NCBI RefSeq assembly: GCF_001306115.1
Contig: NZ_LGCL01000019.1
Span: 174,018 to 238,017, forward strand
DNA: 64,000 bases
Reading direction: 5' to 3'
From: Ornatilinea apprima
GTDB lineage: Bacteria; Chloroflexota; Anaerolineae; Anaerolineales; Anaerolineaceae
Shown here piece after piece: positions 18,924-27,444 of this stretch. The translations under genes were made by a program, and so were the position numbers. The notes under the pieces were generated by a model that made no database searches, was not told the origin of the DNA, and saw only the letters and a program-made list of their open reading frames with translations. Every line of letters starts with the position of its first letter. The first letter of the stretch is position 1.

Positions 18924-18955
18924 ACAGGAGCGCGGACGCGCTCCTGTTTTATTAT
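18924..18955. terminator. Bidirectional terminator between groEL and the DedA gene
   Basis: A perfect 10-bp stem (acaggagcgc / gcgctcctgt) with loop ggac, followed by TTTTATTA on the plus strand. On the minus strand it is followed by TTTTTTGTTCG. It serves the convergent groEL and DedA genes. Confidence 0.9.
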
Positions 18956-18997
18956 GAAATCCGTCATCCCAACCGGGAGCCAACCAAAGTCTTCTTA

Positions 18998-19639
18998 TCA
19001 GGCTTTCGCCGTTACCTGTTTTCGCCAACGAATAGCGATAAACAGCACCACCGCGATTCCGCACACCACAATCACCACGTTCTGGTAAACCCCAATCCAC
19101 TCAGCCACCACGGGCCAGCTAGCCCCCAGCAGCCGCCCCGCAAACGACAGCACAAAATTCCACAATGAGGTGCCCAGCACGGTGAAAAATAAAAACTTCA
19201 CCATGTTCATACTGGCCAGCCCGGCCGGGATCGAGATCAGGCTGCGCACAATCGGCACCATGCGCCCAAAAAAGATCACCCAATCGCCGTAGCGGTCGAA
19301 CCAGCGCAGCGAGCGGTCAAAATCTTCATTCGAGATCGTCAGGTACTTACCGAATTTATCAATCAGCCAGCGCACCCGCTCTTCGCCCAGCAGCTTGCCC
19401 AGCGCGTAAAAAACCAGCGCCCCGGCCAGCGAGCCAAGCATACCCCACAGCACCACACCCAAAATGGAGAACCGCCCGGTCAGCGTCAGGCTGCCCGCCA
19501 AAGGAAGCACGATTTCGGAAGGAATGGGGGGAAACAGATTCTCTAAAAACATCACCAGAGTCAGGCCGGGGTATCCCAACGAACTGATCACCGATTCTGC
19601 CCAGATTTTGATCGCGTCTAAAATTTGTCCAAGATTCAT
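18998..19639 (-). CDS. DedA family membrane protein
   Basis: 213 residues with four to five hydrophobic segments. DedA proteins are inner-membrane members of the DedA/VTT superfamily, implicated in undecaprenyl-phosphate or phospholipid flipping and in membrane-potential maintenance. Diagnostic sequences are FLENLFPPIPSEIVLPLAGSL, with the conserved Glu and Pro pair, and GRMVPIVRSLISIPAGLASM, with the conserved Arg-Pro-(V/I)-R-(S) type motif, followed by FTVLGTSLWN. It stands alone, convergent with groEL. The specific substrate cannot be told. Confidence 0.9.
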   Translation of the reverse strand: MNLGQILDAIKIWAESVISSLGYPGLTLVMFLENLFPPIPSEIVLPLAGSLTLTGRFSILGVVLWGMLGSLAGALVFYALGKLLGEERVRWLIDKFGKYLTISNEDFDRSLRWFDRYGDWVIFFGRMVPIVRSLISIPAGLASMNMVKFLFFTVLGTSLWNFVLSFAGRLLGASWPVVAEWIGVYQNVVIVVCGIAVVLFIAIRWRKQVTAKA

Positions 19640-20091
19640 GGGGTATTCATCTCCATTGAATTTCCCTGAAAAAAAACAGGGGGTTGATGTCTGATTTTAA
19701 CATAGATTTTCGCCTTCTGCCCAACCCGCTGCCTGCCACACCCGCACAGCCCCAACAGCCATAGATTCTGGCGAAAAACTGCGGCTCATTTGCATAGACA
19801 ACCCCATTTCGCTTTTGTTTTTCAGCGCTTCTTGATATACAATAATTTTAAGAGCCATCCTCAACCCTTTCGCCGCGCTGGAGCTGTAGAAAGTGAGCAT
19901 TGGCATGCGCTTTCCTGACATTAATCCAAGATTAACTATTGAAGTTGTCAGGGCGAATGTGGTAAAATTTTCTACGCTCCGAAAAGTTTTTCAATTTTCC
20001 CAGCGCAATCTATCCCGGCGTGGTTGGGGTTCGCGAGGCTCTTCTTCTCTGTTCCCCCTATCCATTCCAACGCAATACAGGAGGTGTGACA
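19640..20091. other. Divergent intergenic region, DedA gene / unknown gene
   Basis: No credible gene is present. Near the DedA side there is a small hairpin ccctg-A8-caggg at about 19666-19683. On the other side lies the promoter annotated at 19939-19968. A short open frame on the minus strand near 19697-19921 has no ribosome-binding site and is rejected. Confidence 0.5.
19939..19968 (+). promoter_or_regulatory. Probable promoter of the 252-residue unknown gene
   Basis: TTGAAG (19939-19944), 18 bases, TAAAAT (19963-19968). The predicted leader to the ATG at 20092 is about 115 bases. Confidence 0.45.
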
Positions 20092-20850
20092 ATGACTGTT
20101 CATTTGTACCTGTCCCTTGTGCCCGAGGCGCTGATTGCATCCATGCTGGATCCCGAAGAGTTCGGAGTCTACTACGCCGTTGGAACCGAAAAGAAATCTC
20201 GCGGCCAGGCCATCTTTTTCGAAATTGATCCCGCCTACCGCAACGATTTCTTCGCCATTGAAGAAGGCGTTCAACGCTGTGTTCCCCACGAGGACGGCGC
20301 CCCCAAAGCTTCCATTTACATCTCTGTCTATCGCGTCTTGGAACACATCTCTATGGATGCCATTCAGGCTCTTTACCTGACCACCCAAGACGGCCGCACA
20401 CTGAAACTCGAAACCAGCAGCGATATCCCCGCCCCCACCAGCCGGCTGCACCTCTACCAAGAAATTGCCCCCGTCAGCCCCTTGGTTTGCAGCACCCTCG
20501 ACCCGGTCAAATTCTACGACCTGATCGTGCGCAACCCTGCCTCCCTGCTCACCTTACCGGCCATCTGCTTTGTGGATCTGCGACTCGGTGAGCTGGCAGA
20601 AGACCCAATGGGCGGCGCGGTGGGAGACCTGCCCTACGATAATATTGATCATTTACGCGAAGTTCTGGCCAGTATGAAAACCAAGCACACAAAAATGGTG
20701 GACCGCACCCATTCTGCCACCCTCGCGTACCGAACCATAAAAACCGGTGTTTATGTCGGTAATAAAGAAAAGTTGTTGTTCTTCCCCATGCCGACTCAGG
20801 AAGAACTGAAAGCTCACCATTACAACTGGTGGCGTTCCGCTAGAATGTAA
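20092..20850 (+). CDS. Conserved-looking protein of unknown function (252 residues)
   Basis: I do not recognise this family. The start at 20092 is chosen because AGGAGG lies seven bases upstream; an ATG 24 codons earlier has no site. The product is soluble, without signal peptide or membrane helix, and has mixed alpha/beta character. Notable stretches are LVPEALIASMLDPEEFGVYY at the N-terminus, ASIYISVYRVLEHISMDAIQ in the first half, an acidic/aromatic linker, and a positively charged C-terminal part ending HHYNWWRSARM. The pyrophosphatase gene follows after 163 bases that can fold into hairpins, so the two may be cotranscribed. Codon use looks normal for the window. Confidence 0.75.
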   Translation: MTVHLYLSLVPEALIASMLDPEEFGVYYAVGTEKKSRGQAIFFEIDPAYRNDFFAIEEGVQRCVPHEDGAPKASIYISVYRVLEHISMDAIQALYLTTQDGRTLKLETSSDIPAPTSRLHLYQEIAPVSPLVCSTLDPVKFYDLIVRNPASLLTLPAICFVDLRLGELAEDPMGGAVGDLPYDNIDHLREVLASMKTKHTKMVDRTHSATLAYRTIKTGVYVGNKEKLLFFPMPTQEELKAHHYNWWRSARM

Positions 20851-20859
20851 GCGCGGACC

Positions 20860-20967
20860 CCGGCGGTGGCCCCTCAGTGCTGCCGCCGGTTAACCCATTT
20901 CTTTGGACACCGCACCCCGCTGTTGAGGGGCTCTAGCGCTTTTGGGCTATCCGCCTCACGCGGGGTG
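20860..20967 (+). other. Structured leader ahead of the pyrophosphatase gene
   Basis: Two stems are visible. The first is a 7-bp perfect stem (ccggcgg 20860-20866 with ccgccgg 20883-20889). The second is a longer stem in which caccccgc (20913-20920) pairs with gcggggtg (20960-20967) and tgagg (20924-20928) pairs with cctca (20954-20958). There is no T-run, so this is not a plain terminator. It could be an RNA regulatory leader or an mRNA processing structure; I could not match it to a known riboswitch. Confidence 0.4.
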
Positions 20968-21013
20968 AAGTATGTCTGGAGACTTAATCAAATTTTTTTT
21001 ATAGGAGAGTCGT

Positions 21014-23083
21014 ATGGATCAAATCTGGTTGTTCATTGCAATCGCGATCGGCATTGTGTCGGTCGGTGTAGCCATCTGGCTATATAACTGGGTCATGCGC
21101 CAGGATCCTGGCACGGAAAAGGCTCAGGAAGTAGCCTCTTGGATTCAAGAAGGCGCGCGTTCTTACCTGGCCAAGCTTTACCGCGCGCTCACCCTGGTAG
21201 CTGTTGCTTTGGGTATCATCATCGCTATTGTTTTCAGCTTTGATGTCTCTGGCGCGACCTCAGGCGTGGAAGCCTACCCCCTGCGCGGCATTTTCACCGC
21301 CCTGGCATTCATCTTCGGCGCGTTGTGTTCTGCCGTTGCCGGCTACATGGGTATGAGCATCGCCGTCCAAGCCAATGTTCGCTCAGCCACCGCTGCCAAC
21401 AAAGACCTCAACACCGCCTTCCGCGTGGCCTTCTACGCCGGTTCGGTGATGGGTCTCGCCATGGTTGGCCTGGCCGTCATCGGTATGTCCACCATTTACC
21501 TTCTCACTAAAGACCCCGAAATTGTGTTGGGCTTCAGCTTCGGCGCCTCATTGCTGGCGCTGCTGGCCAAAGCGGGCGGCGGCATTTACACCAAAACCGC
21601 CGACATCGCTGCTGACCTGGTGGGTAAAGTTGAAGTGGGCATCCCTGAAGACGATCCCCGCAATCCCGCCGTGGTCGCCGACAACGTGGGTGACAATGTG
21701 GGTGACGTGGCCGGTATGGGCGCCGATATCTTCGACTCTTACGTTGCCAGCGCCGTGGCCGTTATGCTCCTCGGTGCCAGCTTTGCCGACAAGGCCCTTG
21801 CTGCCAAATACATCGTCTTCCCACTGGTGGTCTGCATGCTGGGCGGCCTGGCTTCCCTCATCGGTATCCAGTTTGTGCGCGTGGGTAAAAACGGCAAACC
21901 CGGCGACGCTCTTAATCGCGGCACCATCATCACCTGCATTCTCCTGGCCGCTCTGATGGTACCCATGATCTTTATTGGCGACTACAACATCGGCGTTCTG
22001 TGGGCCACCCTCATCGGTATCACCACCGGTGTCATCATTGGTTTCACCTCCGAATATTTCACCAGTGAAGAATTCAAACCCGTCAAAGAGACGGCCAAAG
22101 TCTCCGGCTCCGGCTCCGCCATCACCATCATCACCGGCTTCAGCTACGGCCTGGTTTCCATCGTTCCTTCCATTGTCGGCATCGTCATTGCCACCCTGGC
22201 ATCCTACTACGTCACCGAAGCCGCTGGCTTGCCCGGCATCTATGGTATCGGCGTGGCCGCGGTGGGTATGCTCTCCGTCTCCGGAATGATCGTTTCCGCC
22301 GACGCCTACGGTCCCATCGTAGATAACGCCCGCGGTATCGCTGAAATGGCCGGCATGGATCAGCACGTCATCGAAACCGCCGATATTCTCGACTCGGCCG
22401 GCAACACGGCCAAAGCCATCACCAAAGGCTTCTCTATCTCCGCCGCCGCCCTCACTGTGCTGGCCCTTTTCGCCGCCTACGCCGAAGTGGTCCAAGCGCG
22501 CGGTGTCGAGCTTACCATCAGCCTGCGCGATCCGCTTGTGGTCGCCGGTGTTCTGCTGGGTGCCATGACCCCGCCACTCTTCAGCGCGCTCACCATGCTC
22601 TCGGTAACGCACAACGCTTTCGACATGATCGAAGAAATCCGCCGCCAGTTCCGCGAAGATCCCGGCATTTTGGCTGGCACCTCCAAACCCGACTATGTAA
22701 CCTGTGTGGGTCTGGCCGCCCAAGGCGCGCTGTCCTCACTGGTCATCCCCGCCTTCCTGGCGGTTGGTCTGCCCATCCTGGTCGGCCTCGTGCTGGGCCC
22801 CAACCCCCTGGGTGGTTTCCTGGGCGGCGCCATCTTCACCGGTGTGATCTTTGCCCTGCTGATGGCCAACGCCGGCGGCCTGTGGGACAATTCCAAGAAA
22901 TACATTGAAACCGGTCAATTCGGCGGCCCCGGCTCCGAAGCCCACAAAGCCGCGGTTGTTGGTGACACGGTCGGCGACCCCTTCAAAGATACCGCTGGTC
23001 CGTCCCTCAACACCCTCATCACGGTGATGTCGCTGGTTGCTTCTCTGTTCGCCCCCATCATCGCAATGTTCCACCTCTTCTAA
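21014..23083 (+). CDS. hppA: Membrane-bound H+-translocating pyrophosphatase, K+-independent type
   Basis: An integral membrane pump of 689 residues and about 16 helices that hydrolyses pyrophosphate and moves H+ outward across the membrane. The substrate loop is intact: [20 protein letters not shown] followed by [22 protein letters not shown], and the C-terminal [17 protein letters not shown]. The K+-determining segment reads [10 protein letters not shown], with Lys where K+-dependent enzymes have Ala and Thr where they have Gly. By the established rule this predicts a K+-independent, H+-pumping form. A TAGGAGAG site precedes the ATG. A long perfect terminator follows. The pump would recover energy from biosynthetic pyrophosphate. 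Confidence 0.95.
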   Translation: MDQIWLFIAIAIGIVSVGVAIWLYNWVMRQDPGTEKAQEVASWIQEGARSYLAKLYRALTLVAVALGIIIAIVFSFDVSGATSGVEAYPLRGIFTALAFIFGALCSAVAGYMGMSIAVQANVRSATAANKDLNTAFRVAFYAGSVMGLAMVGLAVIGMSTIYLLTKDPEIVLGFSFGASLLALLAKAGGGIYTKTADIAADLVGKVEVGIPEDDPRNPAVVADNVGDNVGDVAGMGADIFDSYVASAVAVMLLGASFADKALAAKYIVFPLVVCMLGGLASLIGIQFVRVGKNGKPGDALNRGTIITCILLAALMVPMIFIGDYNIGVLWATLIGITTGVIIGFTSEYFTSEEFKPVKETAKVSGSGSAITIITGFSYGLVSIVPSIVGIVIATLASYYVTEAAGLPGIYGIGVAAVGMLSVSGMIVSADAYGPIVDNARGIAEMAGMDQHVIETADILDSAGNTAKAITKGFSISAAALTVLALFAAYAEVVQARGVELTISLRDPLVVAGVLLGAMTPPLFSALTMLSVTHNAFDMIEEIRRQFREDPGILAGTSKPDYVTCVGLAAQGALSSLVIPAFLAVGLPILVGLVLGPNPLGGFLGGAIFTGVIFALLMANAGGLWDNSKKYIETGQFGGPGSEAHKAAVVGDTVGDPFKDTAGPSLNTLITVMSLVASLFAPIIAMFHLF

Positions 23084-23100
23084 ACCAGAGGACAAATTTT

Positions 23101-23143
23101 ACTCCCCCATTTTTCGATCTGGAAAATGGGGGAGTTTTCTTTT
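23101..23143. terminator. Terminator between hppA and the FMN reductase gene
   Basis: A perfect 13-bp stem (actcccccatttt with aaaatgggggagt) and a nine-base loop, followed by TTTCTTTT on the plus strand. It separates two convergent genes. Confidence 0.92.
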
Positions 23144-23175
23144 AACGATAAGGTTGTGAAGATCTGAGCGACATC

Positions 23176-23769
23176 CTAGTTCATCGTCGGATAGGCGACA
23201 CCCTTCATGCGCACCGCCAGGTCGGTTACCACCGATCCCAACAGTTCCAGGCGTGTCGCGGCAGCCTCTTCCATCGCGCCCATCTCCACATCCACCTTCC
23301 TGGCCGCGAAATGCAGCGGCACGCTCAGCGGAGATACCACCGCCCGCAGAGAATGCGCCACATCCGTCATCGCGCGGATCGTGTTGATTGAGGCTTGATC
23401 ACCCGCCGAAGAAGCGATCAACCCCACCACGCGATTTTCCAAAAAAGATTGGCCGCCTTGTTTCAGAAATACCAGAAAATCCATCGCGTTCTTGAAAGAA
23501 CCAGCCATGCTGCCATTGTAGGCCGCCGTGCTCCAAATCATGGCGTCCGCGTTCCTGGCGCTTTCCACCAGCCGCTTCACGTTCTCGCCATACGCTTCCA
23601 ACGGCTTGCCCGGCACAAACATTGGCAGGTCCAGCTCGCGCAAATCAAGCAGCTCAACAACCGCTCCGGCTTTTTCAGCCGCGCTCAACGCCTTCTTCAA
23701 GCTCGCCAGGCTGGTCGACTTTTCGGCCAGCGTTCCACCTATTCCCAAAATTCGCACTTGCTCGTTCAT
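23176..23769 (-). CDS. NAD(P)H-dependent FMN reductase / flavodoxin-like oxidoreductase
   Basis: 197 residues from the preferred ATG at 23769, where GAGG lies five bases upstream; an ATG five codons earlier lacks a site. Flavodoxin fold of the NADPH-dependent FMN reductase family: N-terminal phosphate-binding loop ILGIGGTLAEKSTS, then LDLRELDLPMF and DAMIWSTAAYNGSMAGSFKNAMDF. The usual Pro of the P-E-Y-N loop is replaced here by TAAYNGS. It likely reduces flavin, quinones or azo compounds using NAD(P)H in the cytoplasm. Last gene of the run MarR - WrbA-like - LmbE-like - this gene. Confidence 0.85.
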   Translation of the reverse strand: MNEQVRILGIGGTLAEKSTSLASLKKALSAAEKAGAVVELLDLRELDLPMFVPGKPLEAYGENVKRLVESARNADAMIWSTAAYNGSMAGSFKNAMDFLVFLKQGGQSFLENRVVGLIASSAGDQASINTIRAMTDVAHSLRAVVSPLSVPLHFAARKVDVEMGAMEEAAATRLELLGSVVTDLAVRMKGVAYPTMN

Positions 23770-23814
23770 GGTTACCTCAATCAAGACCCCTAAAAATAAA
23801 GTAGAAGATGCAAT

Positions 23815-24651
23815 TTAAAAATTTGCCAATAAATCCGTATACTGCTGGCCGAATGGCGCAGTTGGACGCGCCATCCAGAAATATTCCACACTCATTAACC
23901 GGCGCATCTCTTCGGCAGGCACCCGGCGAAACAGATTCTGCGGTCCAAACTGCGTTGCGTGACATTCCAAAGCCCGCCATTTGGCATCCACATAATCGCT
24001 TACGTCCACCGCGAAGTTGATTTGCGCCTCCCACGCGTCGGTCTGCGCTTTTTCCAGCCAGGCCAGATCGCTCGCGTCCTGCCCCAGGCGCTGCATCGTC
24101 TCGCGCAGACCGGCGAAGAAAGACTGTGGGATGCCCGTAAAGAACAGCCGCTCAGCCCGGTGCGCCGCGCCCAACCCCGGCCAGACTTGTTCATCGGCGG
24201 CCAGGTCAAACGCCTTCACCGTGTGCTGGTGAATGGCAATGTGGTCCGGGTGCCCGTATCCGCCGTTGGGTTCAAAAGTGATCACCACATCCGGGCGGAA
24301 TTGGCGCATAATCTCGACCAGCTTGCTTTGCACCTGGTGGGCATCGGCATTAACAAACGACAGCGGGCTGCGGTTCAAGTCCGTTCCATCCATCCCCGAA
24401 TCGCAGTAATCCAGAAAATGCACAGCTTGAATCCCCAACGCCTTCGCCGCGCAGCGCAATTCCTGCTCGCGCACTTCACCCAACTGCTCGGCGGTTGCCA
24501 GGCGGCTGTCAGAAATCTCACCGGCTTCACCCCTCGTCGCCGAGACCAGTTCCACCTCATGCCCTTCAGCCGCACAGCGCGCCAACGTGCCCCCCACACC
24601 AAACGCTTCATCATCCGGGTGCGCGAAAACCGCCAAAATTCGTTTACGCAT
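23815..24651 (-). CDS. LmbE/PIG-L family deacetylase
   Basis: 278 residues, a zinc-dependent N-acetylglucosaminide-type deacetylase related to MshB, BshB and PIG-L. The hallmark AHPDDE is at residues 10-15, followed by SATRGEAGE; the second metal ligand region is GYGHPDHIAIHQHTV. Family members act on GlcNAc-type glycosides, in pathways such as mycothiol or bacillithiol synthesis or antibiotic modification; the substrate here is unknown. The gene begins 68 bases after the WrbA-like gene, and a 10-bp hairpin (24671-24680 with 24697-24706) without a T-run lies between them. The redox neighbours are consistent with a low-molecular-weight thiol role, but this is inference only. Confidence 0.9.
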   Translation of the reverse strand: MRKRILAVFAHPDDEAFGVGGTLARCAAEGHEVELVSATRGEAGEISDSRLATAEQLGEVREQELRCAAKALGIQAVHFLDYCDSGMDGTDLNRSPLSFVNADAHQVQSKLVEIMRQFRPDVVITFEPNGGYGHPDHIAIHQHTVKAFDLAADEQVWPGLGAAHRAERLFFTGIPQSFFAGLRETMQRLGQDASDLAWLEKAQTDAWEAQINFAVDVSDYVDAKWRALECHATQFGPQNLFRRVPAEEMRRLMSVEYFWMARPTAPFGQQYTDLLANF

Positions 24652-24670
24652 TCGCCTGCCTCTTCCTTTA

Positions 24671-24706
24671 GGGGATCAAGGCGACCTGTTGCCCGTCTTG
24701 ATCCCC
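24671..24706. other. Intercistronic hairpin
   Basis: A perfect 10-bp stem ggggatcaag / cttgatcccc with a 16-base loop between the WrbA-like and LmbE-like genes. It has no T-run on either strand, so it is more likely an RNA-processing or stabilising element, or an attenuator, than a full terminator. Confidence 0.5.
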
Positions 24707-24719
24707 CATGAATGATCGT

Positions 24720-25328
24720 CTACCCTTGACCGGCTTTGATCCAGCCCGCCACCTTCACCAGCCGCCGCGTCATGTAGCGCACCGCGTCTAGCGCCGCCGC
24801 GGATACCGGCTCACCGTTGGCGCTTGTGCTCACACCATACGGGTTTCCACCAGCCGCGAAGACCGCCGCGTCTGTATAACCGGGCGGCACGATAATGCTG
24901 CCCCAATGATAAAACGTGTTATAAAGCGCCAGCAGCGTGCTTTCTTGCCCGCCGTGCGGGTTCTGGGCGCTGGTGAATGCAGCTACCGCCTTGTTGGAGA
25001 GTTTCCCCTGCGCCCACAATGGGCCGGTAGTATCGATAAACTGCTTCATTTGAGACGCAACGTTTCCAAATCGGGTTGGCGCGCCAAATAAATAGGCATC
25101 TGCCCAATCCAGATCATCCAGGCTTGCCACCTGAACATCATTGCTGTCTTCCACATATTGCTTCCAGGCCGGGTTAGAATCAATGGCCACCTGGGGAGCC
25201 AGCTCTTGCACCTTGCGCAATCGGACTTCAGCCCCGGCATCTTCTGCCGCCTGCTTTGCAGCCAGCGCCATCTGGTAATTTGCGCCCGTTGAGCTGTAAT
25301 AAATAATTGAGAGTTTAACTTTAGACAT
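24720..25328 (-). CDS. NAD(P)H:quinone oxidoreductase, WrbA type
   Basis: 202 residues, a flavodoxin-like protein that reduces quinones by two electrons and so avoids semiquinone radicals. Family marks are IIYYSSTGANYQMALAAKQ (FMN phosphate loop, with STGANY), the segment DWADAYLFGAPTRFGNVASQMKQFIDTTGPLWAQGKLSNK, and GGQESTLLALYNTFYHWGSIIVPPGY. Length matches WrbA (~200). AGGAG precedes the ATG. It lies 78 bases after a MarR-type regulator on the same strand, which probably controls it in response to quinones or phenolic compounds. Confidence 0.92.
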   Translation of the reverse strand: MSKVKLSIIYYSSTGANYQMALAAKQAAEDAGAEVRLRKVQELAPQVAIDSNPAWKQYVEDSNDVQVASLDDLDWADAYLFGAPTRFGNVASQMKQFIDTTGPLWAQGKLSNKAVAAFTSAQNPHGGQESTLLALYNTFYHWGSIIVPPGYTDAAVFAAGGNPYGVSTSANGEPVSAAALDAVRYMTRRLVKVAGWIKAGQG

Positions 25329-25406
25329 ATTGTTGTTCTCCTGTAATGGTCAGTAATGGATACCGCTAACTGGATTTTGCCAGCCGGGAGGTTCTATCTG
25401 GATCGA

Positions 25407-25874
25407 TTACGCCGGATGGACCCTCTCGGCCAGTGAAATCCCAAGTTTTTTGCAGAGGCGTCCCAATTCCTCTTGTTCTTCGGCGTTCAACGCACCCATC
25501 AACTCCACAATCCTCTCCACATGCTGCGGGAAGATGGCCGAAATCAACGCCTTCCCTTCAGATGTCAGATGCACGGTAACGACCCGCCGGTCATCCTGGC
25601 TGCGAACCCGCTTCACCAAACCGCGTTTTTCAAGGTTATCAATCACCAGGGTCATGTTGCCGGTGCTTTTCAACTGCTTCGCGCTGATCTCGCAGTGCGG
25701 CAGCGGCCCCAGGTGATAGAGAGTCTCGAGCACGCCGAATTGGGTGATCGTCAAATCACTGTACGCCCCATTCGCCGCCAGATACGACATTACCGAATTG
25801 GCCGCTCGCGTCAGCTTGATGAAGGCGTTCAAACTACGGATTTCTTCTTCTGTCCCCTGATAATGGGTCGCCAT
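25407..25874 (-). CDS. MarR family transcriptional regulator
   Basis: 155 residues, a winged-helix dimeric DNA-binding protein. The recognition region reads LTITQFGVLETLYHLGPLPHCEISAKQLKSTGNMTLVIDNLEKRGLVKRVRSQDDRRVVTVHL; the wing contains the family's DDRR signature. The N- and C-terminal helices form the dimer interface. It heads a same-strand run with a quinone reductase, an LmbE-like deacetylase and an FMN reductase. A repressor of those genes, released by a phenolic or oxidised ligand, is the simplest reading. GGAGG lies four bases before the ATG. The 152-base gap to the divergent gene upstream should hold the operator, but I could not pick out a clear palindrome. Confidence 0.92.
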   Translation of the reverse strand: MATHYQGTEEEIRSLNAFIKLTRAANSVMSYLAANGAYSDLTITQFGVLETLYHLGPLPHCEISAKQLKSTGNMTLVIDNLEKRGLVKRVRSQDDRRVVTVHLTSEGKALISAIFPQHVERIVELMGALNAEEQEELGRLCKKLGISLAERVHPA

Positions 25875-26026
25875 AATACCTCCATATCAAACTATTTTAT
25901 GTTTATATATTATCTAATTCTATCTTTATTGTCCATTATTACTCCCTCAGAACCTTATACAGACCCCTCACCTTGAATCCGCTCGCAAAAAAACGCGTTT
26001 TTATAGTATGATATTGGCTAATACCG

Positions 26027-27286
26027 ATGAAACGGCACAGGTCTATGCAAGAAAAAGAAAACCAAACCGCCCAACCCCGCTCTTTTCAATCCCTTCTTCC
26101 CACGCTGGGAATCGGATTTTTGTTAACCATCGTCCTCATCTCGTTGGGGTTATCCATCTGGATGACCGCCCCCTCTTATCTCGCGAAAGTGCGCGGCACG
26201 CCAACCCCCAGCCCTTTACCCCCCACGGCCACCCTGCTGCCCACCACCACCGCCACCATCACACCCCTGCCTTCAGACACACCTCTGCCCAGCGCCACCC
26301 CTTATCCTGCCTCCGCTTGGAAGGTGGAAGACCTGAGCCAGGTCAACCCTCCGATTCCAGGCCCGGCTTTGGAGGCCATTGTTCTCAACAATGACACCAG
26401 CGTTACCGTTGATCCGCCCTTCTCGTCCATTTTATGGACCAATTCAGCTGATCTCGGCCTGGGCATCGATTTTGAAGACGACTTTTACGCCACCTACAGC
26501 GCGGGTTCGGCAACCTGGGCGCTCGATAAACCACTTGCCCCCGGCTACTACCAGATCTACGTTCTCGACACGGCTTACAGTTCTGGCGGCGTTTTGGATT
26601 ACGTTGTCTCCAACAGCACCGGCCAGATCGGTCCTATCTCTGGCCGCACGCGCGTACTCTTCTCTTCCAGCTTTACCACTCCGCCGCAAACCAACAGCAC
26701 ATGGGAATCCATCGGCATCTATAAACTCGACCAGCCTGATCTCCTCACCATCTCCACTGCTTGGGAAGACCGCAACGAGTACACCATCGTTGCCATTGAC
26801 CGCGTGCTGATCACCCGCCTGCCCGATTCGACCGGACAATTGCTCTCTGAGCTGCCTCACAGCGGTTTGAATTATGTCTACGACGATCTCAGCGCCAACC
26901 TGACAGTGCGCGACCCCTTGTTTGAGCGCGAAGGTCGCTCTTGGGGCGACCGCTACCAGTCGATCCTCAACCCCGAATATGACGTTACCCTCACCTGGAA
27001 ATCTGATAATGTTATTCCGGTTGCCAACTACGAGATCTTCGCTTACCTGCCGGCCACCAAAGGCTCAGTAGAAGGCGAGTTTCATTTCCTCGTCAACGGT
27101 GATGAGTTCTTAAAAGACCCCGAAACCATCTCTCTCAACACCGACACGGCCGGTTGGGTCTCGCTCGGCACGCTTGAAATCCCCGAAGTCTACGGTGTGG
27201 CCGTAAACTTCGAGATGAGCATGAAAGTGCCCGCGGGTTCGGTTGGAGAAGTTCCGCTTGACGCCGTGGGGTTGGCTCAGCGCTGA
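26027..27286 (+). CDS. Membrane-anchored extracytoplasmic protein with beta-sandwich (golvesin-like) domains
   Basis: 419 residues. One membrane helix (~28-48) is followed by a Thr/Pro linker of about 45 residues and then an extracytoplasmic region. This has two beta-rich segments. The first centres on YYQIYVLDTAYSSGGVLDYVV, ending IVAIDRVLITRL. The second centres on YEIFAYLPATKGSVEGEFHF, ending VPLDAVGLAQR. The pattern 'tyr-x-(val/ile)-x-aromatic/leu-x-pro' with a terminal 'asp-hydrophobic' strand resembles golvesin/CBM-like repeats seen on bacterial surfaces. The assignment is tentative; no catalytic motif is visible. It is divergent from the MarR gene. A weaker alternative start is 26045. 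Confidence 0.75.
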   Translation: MKRHRSMQEKENQTAQPRSFQSLLPTLGIGFLLTIVLISLGLSIWMTAPSYLAKVRGTPTPSPLPPTATLLPTTTATITPLPSDTPLPSATPYPASAWKVEDLSQVNPPIPGPALEAIVLNNDTSVTVDPPFSSILWTNSADLGLGIDFEDDFYATYSAGSATWALDKPLAPGYYQIYVLDTAYSSGGVLDYVVSNSTGQIGPISGRTRVLFSSSFTTPPQTNSTWESIGIYKLDQPDLLTISTAWEDRNEYTIVAIDRVLITRLPDSTGQLLSELPHSGLNYVYDDLSANLTVRDPLFEREGRSWGDRYQSILNPEYDVTLTWKSDNVIPVANYEIFAYLPATKGSVEGEFHFLVNGDEFLKDPETISLNTDTAGWVSLGTLEIPEVYGVAVNFEMSMKVPAGSVGEVPLDAVGLAQR

Positions 27287-27339
27287 CCCCTTTTTCTGGC
27301 ATCCCATTACTGTTGCTCTTGCCAGGCGCAATGCTCATG

Positions 27340-27345
27340 TATAAT
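27340..27345 (+). promoter_or_regulatory. -10 box of the diguanylate cyclase gene
   Basis: TATAAT 99 bases upstream of the ATG at 27445, with TTGCCA about 15 bases further upstream (27319-27324), a short spacer. Moderate promoter candidate. Confidence 0.4.
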
Positions 27346-27444
27346 TTCATTAGACAGGTTTGACAATCTCGACTGCGGTGTGAGAAAAAACGACCGCCTT
27401 GTTCGCCAACAGACAGCCAGGAATCAAGAGAGTTTAGGATCCTT

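Noticed and set aside
19697..19921. Minus-strand open frame of 74 codons between the DedA gene and the 252-residue gene
   Set aside because: No translation signals, and it lies next to the divergent promoter region.
21548..22723. Long open frame of 391 codons on the minus strand opposite hppA
   Set aside because: Shadow of a GC-rich, codon-biased gene; the translated composition (Gly/Asp/His-rich) is not protein-like.
24671..24706. Intrinsic terminator between the WrbA-like and LmbE-like genes
   Set aside because: The stem is perfect but no T-run follows on either strand, so it is listed only as a hairpin.
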